This document shows positions 47,301 to 54,800 of a stretch of 54,800 nucleotides of DNA, one piece after another. The DNA is taken from positions 245,387-300,186 of the forward strand of contig KQ965751.1 in NCBI GenBank assembly GCA_001574975.1, given 5' to 3'. Origin of the DNA: Gonapodya prolifera JEL478. Lineage: Eukaryota > Monoblepharomycota > Monoblepharidomycetes > Monoblepharidales > Gonapodyaceae. A model generated the notes under the pieces. That model did not search any database and had not been told where the DNA came from. It was given only the letters and a program-made list of their open reading frames with translations. How positions within the stretch are numbered: position 1 is the first letter of the stretch; every line of letters begins with the position of its first letter. A program made the position numbers and the translations under genes.

Positions 47301-48022
47301 TCAAAGACCTTTGCTTCATACAATCCGACGCAGAATGAATAATAAATACCATAGTGCTTGTCTGAGGACGTCTTCATGACACTGCCTTCCTCCGAGCGTT
47401 GACCGATCAGAGACCGGTTTGCGACTTCACTTTCCTTCCAACTGGGGATTCAAATCCCCCGTCTCGCAACACCACACTTTCTCACCCGACTCACTTCTTG
47501 CTGACCTCCTTTTCTCGTCTCACAATCAACTCGGCACCCAATGTGCGGAATCACATGAGTCGGAGTCCCCCGCACTCCGCCGGCTAAACTCCGGCAGCGA
47601 GAAATCTGCTTCCCGCCTTTTGACAGGTGCGCCATCTCCCGTCGCCTTTTCCGCGTTCCGAAGAAAAGATATCCGCTCGCTTTCAGACTCAAGACGTGAG
47701 TGGGAGGGGAACAATACAACGTGACAGGGGAAGGAAGCGCGCTCACGTCCTGGAGTGTCTGTGCGCCATCGCTCTCCGAACGTTTGGTCACGCTCGCGGA
47801 AGAGTCGTGGGACGTGGCGGTAGCGGGAGAGCGGTGGAAAAGAGCCACGCGAGCTGGCTCGACGCCGACGGGAAAGAAACGGCGGCGTGACGGCGATGAC
47901 TCGACCCTTTCACGTGCTCAATCGAGGCGTTCTTGCGAGTCTTTCTGGACTTCCGACACTGCCAAACCTCGCATCGAACTTCTGCTAATGTATTCCGATT
48001 CCTTTCGTCGCCCCGTCGCCAG
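44371..48022. other. Gene-poor stretch, about 3.6 kb
   Basis: No motif-bearing frame is found from 44371 to about 47400. Weakly similar segments occur within it, for example CCACAATACTTTCTGCC at about 45323 and CACAATATTTTCCGCCG at about 45660. From about 47420 to 48020 several frames of 100-150 codons are open on both strands (for example around SDSFRRPVARCPTPA on plus), with no domain and no supported splicing. This part may be the promoter and 5' leader of the next gene, or an unrecognised gene. Confidence 0.4.
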
Positions 48023-50697
48023 ATGTCCGACGCCCGCGAAGTTATTCCGTCCAACATCACTCCCGCTGGGAAGAAGCTCAAGCTCTTCACTCGGTGAGTA
48101 AAACGCGAAGAAAATCATCATTTGTAGTGCCGGGACTCATTTGCCGTCTGCTTTCTCTGTCACGTCCGGTACCGCGGTGTATCAGCAATGAAGTCGCCAC
48201 CCACAACTCGGCCGAAGATTGCTGGGTCGTCATCGACTCCTACGTCGTGAGTACCTCCCGCCTTCCCCTTCAGACATCAAATATTCATTCACAATTAACT
48301 CTTTGCTTCCCCTTCACCTTCCACCTCCCCGTTCCCGTTACCGTTCCCTTCCCACCCACTTGCACCCACCCACCAGTACGACCTAACCCGGTTCGCCGAC
48401 ATGCACCCCGGCGGCGCCCTCATCATCACCTCCCTCGCCGGTCGGGACGTGACGGACGAGTTCTATGGTCTGCACAGGCAAGAAGTGTTGCAGAAGTTCG
48501 GGCCGAGATATGTGATTGGGCAGATTCTGAATGAGAAGGCCAAGGTTGTGGTGAGTGTCCGAGCGCAGCGAGGACGCCGAGGCCTAAGCGCGTGAGCGCT
48601 GACAGAGGCTCTTGAGCGAGTTGAGACGTCCGCCGGAGGCGAATATACCGCGGAGCGGAATACCCATTGCGGAGCAATATCAAAGACTTGAGTGCCGAGG
48701 GCTGACTGAAGAGTCTGCCAGAGGCAAAGCGGCATTTCAAACTTCCCATTAGCTTGAATCGTTCTCGACTCACTTTATTCCTCGACCCTCAGAACACGTA
48801 CCGTAAACCCGGCGCTCTCTCGGACGTTCCCTACGCCGAACCTTACTCGGTCCGTCCTGGATTCAAATCGCCTTACTACGATGGTGAGTCGTCCCATCAT
48901 CTTCCCCCCTTTTCGATCATCGAGCTTGAACAATCATCTCAATCTCGATTCAGAATCCCACCACCGCCTCCGCAAGTGGATGCGCACCTTTGTCGAGGAG
49001 CACATCATCCCGGACGCCCTCGAGAAGGAGCAGTCCAACGAGAGGCCCAGCTTGGAGTTGTGGAAGAAGATGGCGTAGGTCTCTCCCGTGCTTCACCTTT
49101 CAAAACTCTCACACCCTCCCGCCCCCAAAAGCGCTGAAGGCCTCCACGTCGCCCGTCTCGGCCCCGGCAAGCACATTGCCCAGCTCGAGAAAATGGGTCT
49201 CAAGCTCCCATGCGGCCTGACCGCGGACACGTACACCTACTTTCACGAAGCCGTGCTCAACGAGGAGCTTTCCCGGATCGGGGCGCGCGGGTACGGCGAC
49301 GGCATTGGCGGAGGCATGGTTATTGGTCTGCCACCAGTGCTTAATTTCGGGAGCGAGAAGTTGAGGAATAGGATTATCCCGGAGGTGCTGAAGGGAGAGA
49401 AGTTTATTTGTTTGGCGATTACGGAGGCGTTTGCGGGGAGTGGTGAGTGCGGTGGTTTGGGTGGCTTGGAATCGTGCTGAGGGGCTGATCTTGGGAACTT
49501 GTTTGGAAGACGTCGCTGGTTTGACCACGACCGCCAAGCTCACCGACGACGGAAAGTTCTGGATCGTCAACGGTACCAAGAAGTGGTACGTATCTCACTC
49601 TCCATCTGTACTTTCCCTCCCCCAACCACACAACTCAAACTATACTCACACACTCACTTGCAGGATCACCAACGGCACCTTCGCCGACTACTTTTCGACC
49701 GCCTGCCGCACCGACAAGGGTCTCACCATGATCCTGATCGAGCGCTCGTTCGGCGGCGTCGAGACCAAAGTCATCAAGACGAGTTACTCGCACACAGCGG
49801 GAACGAGCTACGTCACGTTCGAGAACGTGAAAGTGCCCGTGGAGAATACTTTGGGGAAAGTGAATGATGGGCTTAAGGTTGTGTTGAGTAATTTCAACCA
49901 GTGAGTGGGAGGACGTGGCGTTTGGGCAGGAAGTGTGCGAGGCTGATGGTTGTTTGCGTTTGTTAGCGAGCGATGGGTGATGTGTGTCAGTGCCAACAGG
50001 GTCGCTCGTCTTATCCTTGAAGAGTGCATGGTGTGTCTTCGGTGTCGACACCCTCTGCCGTTGAAACACGCTCATCCAACCTTTGTTCATGTAGAAATGG
50101 GCAGACCAGCGCAAGGTGTTTGGTCAGAAGCTGAACCAGCAGCCAGTCAGTGAGTATTAAAAGTGTTTGGGATATTGAATGGGACTTGTTGTCTTACCAA
50201 ACGTTTTCTTGTGACCAGTTCGCCAGAAGTTGGCTTCCATGATGGCAAAGATCGAGGCTGACACGGCGTGGCTCGAGAGCATCACCTACCAGGTATGTTC
50301 GGTGCTACTTAGTCAATTTGCGGATTTGGTACCATGAGTATTGACTTGTGTTCTACAGATGTGCAACATGACCTACGCCGAAATGAGCGAGCACCTCGCT
50401 GGCCCTATCGGTCTGCTCAAGTTCAACATCACTCGAACTGCCCAGTGTACGTATTCGCTTCGTCCCTCCACCTTTCCGGTCATTTTCTTACCGTCATCTT
50501 CTTTCCCTTCAGTGGTCGCCGACGAAGCCGTCCAAATCTTTGGCGGCCGCGCCATCACCAAGACCGGCATGGGTCGTCTCATCGAGTTGTACCAGCGCAC
50601 GTACAAGTTCGACGCCATCCTGGGCGGCTCCGAGGAGATTCTCGCCGACCTGGGTGTCAGGCAGGCCCTCAAGAAGATGCCCGTTGAGAAGCTGTGA
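48023..50697 (+). CDS. Cytochrome b5-fused acyl-CoA dehydrogenase
   Basis: Flavoenzyme that introduces a double bond into acyl-CoA, with an N-terminal heme-b domain as an electron carrier. Thirteen exons (48023-48093, 48186-48246, 48377-48550, 48793-48883, 48954-49074, 49132-49442, 49510-49585, 49664-49900, 49967-50030, 50095-50149, 50219-50292, 50359-50446, 50513-50697) join in phase to 535 residues. The cytochrome b5 domain, about residues 24-95, has DMHPGGALII (first axial His) and FYGLHRQEVL (second). The dehydrogenase part has LAITEAFAGSDVAGL (FAD/substrate strand), FWIVNGTKKWIT, KVPVENTLGKVNDGL, RKVFGQKLNQQP, VQIFGGRAITKT and RTYKFDAILGGSEEIL near the end. This b5-first fusion is known in fungi. 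Every splice junction restores a family motif, so the gene looks functional. The electron acceptor and the compartment are unknown. Confidence 0.93.
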
Positions 50698-50873
50698 TAC
50701 CTTTTAAGAAGTCTCTACTTTCAATCCTGTATAATTGCACTGAACACGCATTACTTCACTTTGCAGAAGTTGTTGTCGGTTCGTTAGCTACCCTCCTCCA
50801 GAAATTTGCTCTCACTTTCCACGTTGCTGAGGTCACAACGTATTCCCCATTTCCGCGATAATCGCTCGTTTTC

Positions 50874-51981
50874 ATGTCGGCGGAACCATCAGTACCGGGA
50901 TATAGCTACCCAGACGCGTCTCAAACTGTCGATGATCCCACCGCGCAGGCCTACTACGCACAGTACGATGCCCAATACGCAGCTCACGCAGATCCCTCCG
51001 CAGCTGCGCCGTACGGGGCGCCTTGAACAACATCCGCAGCCGGTGCTTACGGGTACGCTGACTACTCTGCTGGTGCTGCTTATGGGACGGCTGCACCTGT
51101 CCAAAACTACGGGCAGTGAGGCGGGGAGTACGACTCGGCGCGGGCTCCAGTGCAGGCCGGATATGGGTATGGAGCGCCTGCTGGGGGAGCGTTCCCCGGG
51201 TTCCCGCCGATCCCGAAGAAGGTGCTTGACCCGGTGGCGTTGGCGGAGCGAGGCAGGAAGCAGAAGAAGAAGGGGACGATTCGAGCGGCGGGTGGAGACT
51301 TGTGGGAGGATCCGACGATGGCGGATTGGGATTCGAGTGAGTGGGGGTTTTCTTGCGGAGTGGTGTCAAAAGTGGTCAACTAATTGTCCTCGATGTCCCT
51401 TTCAAAGACGATTTCCGAATCTTCTGCGGCGACCTCGGCAACGAAGTAAGCCACCAGGACCTGTGAGTTCCATGGACGGCATGTCCTGTTTGGTCTGTTC
51501 ACTGAATATTCTACAATTACCAATATTCCGCGACAGAATCCGCGCCTTCACAAAGTACCCCTCTTCCAAAAAGCGAAAGTTGTCCGAGACAAGCGCACTA
51601 ACAAGTCCAAAGGGTACGGATTCGTGAGCTTCAAGGACGCAGAGGATTTCGTCCGGGCCATGAAGGAAATGCAGGGTGAGTGGCCTAAACCATCTGTAGA
51701 ACTTCACAAAGAGACCCACACTCAACGCATTTCTCCCTTCACCACTCAGGCAAATACGTAGGCATTAGGCCCATCAAACTCCGCAAGTCGGCCTGGCAAG
51801 AACGAAACGTCGACCCTAAGGCGCTCAAGAAAGCCATTCACGGAAGTGGAATTGTCAAAACCCAGTGCGGTAACTTTGCCAGTGAGTATTGTTGTCCTGT
51901 GGGCAGCGTCTTGACTCTTTACTGATCGACTCGGCTTTGCGGTGCTAACGGTTTGTAGTCGTGACGAAGAAAGCAGGCTGA
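50874..51981 (+). CDS. RBM42-like RRM protein with in-frame UGAs
   Basis: RNA-binding protein of the RBM42 family, linked to splicing in animals. Exon 1 starts MSAEPSVPGYSYPD and ends at 51336; later exons are 51408-51462, about 51540-51675, 51750-51881 and 51959-51981. The RRM begins DFRIFCGDLGNEVSHQDL (RNP2 IFCGDL), continues AKVVRDKRTNKSKGYGFVSF (RNP1 KGYGFVSF) and ends KYVGIRPIKLRKSAW; the family tail IVTKKAG closes the protein. The low-complexity N-terminal half (Ala/Gly/Tyr-rich) carries two UGA codons in the same open, compositionally continuous frame, at 51024-51026 (after YGAP) and 51117-51119 (after NYGQ). A one-base shift near 51565, where one T would restore YPSFQKAKV, also breaks the RRM. 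No intron with good sites removes the UGAs. Confidence 0.75.
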
Positions 51982-52305
51982 AAGCAAACGCAACATATTT
52001 TACCCTCAGTAGTGCGTCTTGGTATCGACCGACTGCTATACCCGTTTCATTTTACCGTTTCTATTACTGACAAAAATATCCGACTGCGCTTTACCAAATG
52101 AAACCTTCGCTTGAACCCCTCAGCTTTTGTCTGATTGCTACACCTGGCTGTTGGTCGTAGTTGACCTGCATCTCGATTGTCGCAGTGGTTTTCCGAAAAT
52201 ATCTTAGTGATGGTCGGTTCACCAAAATCTAGACGCTACGTACTGAACAGATCAGCTATCCTATATCCGAATTCTCTGTTTCTGAGCTAGCTTCACCGCC
52301 CTCAC
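51982..52305. other. Convergent spacer
   Basis: About 320 bp between the RBM42-like gene and the first Cys-rich module. Nothing recognised. Confidence 0.45.
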
Positions 52306-52527
52306 TCAGCTGATCACCCCACTTTTGACAATTTCCTCGTAGTAATGGTGTTTGTGATCGAAGCACACTAACATTCTACAATTCTCGCATTTGAAGCATC
52401 CATGTTCTTCCTCGACACAGCCGCCACAACAGAAGTCATTATACCAATCTGAGTAGCCGCATGTGCGGTGCGAAGGAATCCCGAGAGAATGTCTTTTGCA
52501 AACGTCTTCGCGGTCGCTAACGGCCAA
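52306..52527 (-). CDS. Cys/His-rich module, copy C (partial)
   Basis: Seventy-three codons containing VCKRHSLGIPSHRTC, DFCCGGCVEEEHGCFKC, then ENCRMLVCFDHKHHYY. It aligns with copy A (FFCRDRV, GCFRCKNCGGL) and copy B (FFCRSCV, GCSKCKRCGRL) to its right. The spaced Cys/His pairs suggest several bound zinc ions. The upstream CxxC found in A and B is missing, so this is a truncated copy or a 3' exon of a longer gene. The fold is not one I can name. Confidence 0.5.
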   Translation of the reverse strand: MAVSDREDVCKRHSLGIPSHRTCGYSDWYNDFCCGGCVEEEHGCFKCENCRMLVCFDHKHHYYEEIVKSGVIS

Positions 52528-52792
52528 TAGTTCTTTCTCACAGTAATCTCAGAAGCTCAATTCTCAAGTCGATCTTCGAATCTTTTGTGGTGCCCTTGGC
52601 GATACAGCAAGTGAACGTGATCTGAGGGGGCGCATCCTGTTTCTTGTGACAGAATAAATATGTAGTGGAGACGAACCGCAAGTGCTACATGTGACTGACA
52701 ACTGCCACAGTGTCCAGTGCGATCCCAGAAAATCAAAGCGAAGCCACACGCTAACCTGATTATCTAAGTGTCCCTAGTCACTTCCGTACTCA

Positions 52793-53414
52793 CTAATTAC
52801 ATACCTCATTTCCACATTGTAGACAAAGGTCTGAGTATTTGAAATGTTCGAAATACATCAATCGCCCACATCTTTTGCATTTGGAGCATCCATTTTTGAC
52901 GCAAGAACGACAGAAGAATCCACTTCCGCATCTGATCCCCAGCAGACACGCCACACGAGACCTCCAATGTGATGCTTTATACAAAGAACAACCTCCTCGT
53001 TGCAGTTTGAACACTCGATGCAATTTGTATCACTCGATAAAGCATAATCACAAACATCGCATACAAATTGGTCCAGGCATTATGTTCGCAGTATGTGCTG
53101 GATAGTTCGACGGCAGATGGGTGATTGAGATCTCTCTTACGGTCATCAAAATAAGGACTTTCAGCCGCTACAATGTTGCGGTCGCATGCTATGCAAGGGG
53201 ATGGCCTCAAAGTGACGTCTGGAAAATTTAAGTAAAGGCTGAATAGGGCTCGCATCATTTCCATCATTTGCGTTGTAGTAACATCCCAAGTTGAGTCACA
53301 AGCATAAGTCGAGCACTCGGTGAAGTCAAGAAGTCGCAGAGGTGACCCAATCTTCCGATTTTCAGGTGGGGCCGTATATCCCATCACCAAATGCACAAGT
53401 CGACCTGTGGACAC
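52793..53414 (-). pseudogene. Cys/His-rich module, copy B, frameshifted
   Basis: The most complete copy of the module. In 5'-3' order: RPSPCIACDRNIVAAESPYF, RKRDLNHPSAVE, then in another frame CLDQFVCDVCDYAL and CIECSNCNEEVVLCIKHH. After a second shift at about 52965-52975 come LLGIRCGSGFFCRSCV, GCSKCKRCGRLMYFEH and DLCLQCGNEV. Each piece matches copy A in order. Upstream, 53490-53800 holds frames with a possible F-box-like helix (ALWERLGFSDLIGRLDM), so the parent gene may be F-box plus Cys-rich. At least two single-base shifts are needed to join the parts. Confidence 0.5.
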
Positions 53415-53814
53415 TGCCGAAAAGAAAGCCTCCTAACGCGGAACAGTTGGATAGCTGATACAAGTGTCCAATTCGACACCTCCGTTCCATCAAACACCAT
53501 TCCAGAATTCCCATCGCAGCATACCCCTTGCCATTTTGACGTCGCATCTCAATGTGGGCGCAATCCACCGAGCGATTTGATACATGAAATCCGAATACTC
53601 GGCATGTCGAGACGACCTATGAGGTCCGAAAAGCCCAAACGTTCCCAAAGAGCCGGAATCGCGACGATTCAGCGGAGGGAGCGCGAGGATGAGGAACGGC
53701 GGAGGATCGCGCGGACGGGGAGAAAACATGCGTTTGATTTGAGGGTTTTGAGGGGAATGTGGGCGAGAGAAGTGCTGTGCTGCATCATAGAACGCCAAGA
53801 TTGGGAAGAGTGAC

Positions 53815-54250
53815 CACGGGTGTCAGTCCACCTCGGACTTGAGAATGGTGAGACGCGGTCTTCGATACATCAGCACATGAAGTTGCCACGGGGCCTTAAT
53901 TTATGATAACTTGGAGGGTGTTGCGTTATTGGAAAATTTGTTTTGGGACAATCGATAAAGGATGGCGCTCTGATTTAGTTCACTGCCGACGGCAATGCTT
54001 GCCGGCGCTTTGGAATCAGTGGTTTTTCAAATGTAGCCTAACGTAGACGGCTCTGTCGATCAGTTCCCAAATATTCGTTGCAATACTGACAGTGCGAGAA
54101 CGAGATAAGTCTGTCTCCTTCTTCGCGTCCAGCAAGCATGTAGCCAAGGGAAAACAAACTAGAATGGAGTGGCTCAGGTGCCTCCAATGGTATGAATCGA
54201 GTTCTACGTGCCAGGTTACAACATCAATTGCACACAACACTGCATGGAAT
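53815..54250. other. Spacer between Cys-rich copies A and B
   Basis: About 0.4 kb. A 110-codon minus-strand frame crosses it without any Cys-rich motif. Nothing recognised. Confidence 0.35.
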
Positions 54251-54800
54251 TCACAAGAAATCTTCTTCCCACGAGCCAACGTCAATTCCTCCTTCGTAGT
54301 AGTCATCACCACAGTTACGGCAAATGTCTTTCCCGATAGGATGTGCATGCTGTTCGCGGCAGTTCAAACCCCCACAGTTTTTGCACCTGAAGCATCCTTC
54401 TCCTGAGGCGACGCGATCGCGACAGAAAAACACATTTGTACACTCTGAATTTTCGGAGCAGGTGCGGTGCGGGGTAGCTTGGCTATGGTGAATTTTGCAT
54501 ACCAATACATCCCGGCCACAATGAGAGCATTCCATGAAATTCTTTAGCTGCTTCACGGTACGATTTCAAACATCGCAAAATCATTCGTTCAGGCATATCC
54601 AGCACAGTTTCTGGGCTAGGTGAGTGGCTGATATGTGTCTGAGATCTCGCTTCACATACTCGTGAGGACTCTCAACAGCCGAGGCATCACAACCACAGTT
54701 CCTACTGTTGAATTATTCTGCCGCACATCCGTAGAACACTTAGGATTGAGATAAACACGACATAGCCACTTAGTTCTTAGGCGTAGATTTTATCTTTTTC
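54251..54800 (-). CDS. Cys/His-rich module, copy A (cut by window edge)
   Basis: The open part, 54251-54556, encodes MECSHCGRDVLVCKIHH, TPHRTC, VFFCRDRVASGEGCFRCKNC, then GGLNCREQHAHPIGKDICRN and a short acidic tail (YYEGGIDVGSWEEDF). Further upstream (54560-54720) are ASAVESPHEYVKRDLRH and CWICLNE, matching AAESPYFDDRKRDLNH and CLDQ of copy B, so the gene continues past the right edge. Two UGA codons lie between CLNE and the open part; the second stands where copy B has Cys (CDVC). The Cys/His spacing suggests a multi-zinc module, but no named family is recognised. Confidence 0.5.

Noticed and set aside
51010-51130. An intron removing the two UGA codons of the RBM42-like gene
   Set aside because: A GTACGG donor and nearby AG sites exist, but the combinations tried either break the phase or give introns of about 30 bp, and the skipped segment has the same coding composition.
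50874-51981. Genome-wide reassignment of UGA to Trp
   Set aside because: The dehydrogenase, esterase, HemF and GH20-like genes all end with UGA at the expected family C-terminus, and Trp is encoded by TGG throughout.

Overview
The window looks like nuclear DNA of an early-diverging fungus, most likely a chytrid. Genes are dense and on both strands, with short GT-AG introns (about 50-180 bp). The repertoire includes a 13-exon cytochrome b5-acyl-CoA dehydrogenase, HemF-type coproporphyrinogen oxidase, myotubularin, a YTP1-like membrane protein, F-box/ankyrin, MYND and Sel1-kinase families, and Cys-rich families of a kind often amplified in zoosporic fungi. The lineage is an inference; no marker gene fixes it.

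Layout. 0-5.3 kb: a C2H2 zinc-finger regulator (-), a small two-exon gene (+) and a damaged catechol O-methyltransferase (-). 5.9-8.0 kb: two adjacent paralogues of an unrecognised family (-). 8.4-10.9 kb: a low-complexity protein (+). 11.3-14.5 kb: a protein kinase-Sel1 gene (-) interrupted by a short-repeat insert. 15.1-16.6 kb: a PLP aminotransferase (-). 16.9-18.8 kb: a non-coding block almost without CpG. 19.5-23.3 kb: a membrane-anchored GH20-like protein that has lost its catalytic residues (+). 23.7-30 kb: relics (MYND, FAXC-like GST, aspartic protease, acyltransferase) around one intact F-box-like/ankyrin gene. 30.4-32.2 kb: HemF (-). 32.4-35.7 kb: a tandem F-box-like pair (-), one damaged. 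35.9-39.2 kb: myotubularin (+). 39.5-41.0 kb: a second C2H2 factor (-). 41.4-42.3 kb: a GDSL/SGNH esterase (+). 42.5-44.4 kb: YTP1-like protein (-). 44.4-48.0 kb: no convincing gene. 48.0-50.7 kb: cytochrome b5-acyl-CoA dehydrogenase (+). 50.9-52.0 kb: RBM42-like RNA-binding protein with two in-frame UGA codons (+). 52.3-54.8 kb: three copies of a Cys/His-rich module (-), the last running off the window.

The genes do not form one pathway. Housekeeping genes with frame-perfect exon chains (HemF, myotubularin, GDSL, YTP1-like, acyl-CoA dehydrogenase) alternate with genes carrying single-base indels or stops. Whether those breaks are real decay or sequence errors (the window also has two N bases near 12.0-12.1 kb) is the main open question. 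The strongest candidates for something new are the GH20-like pseudoenzyme, the Cys/His-rich array, the paralogue pair at 6-8 kb and the CpG-depleted block.
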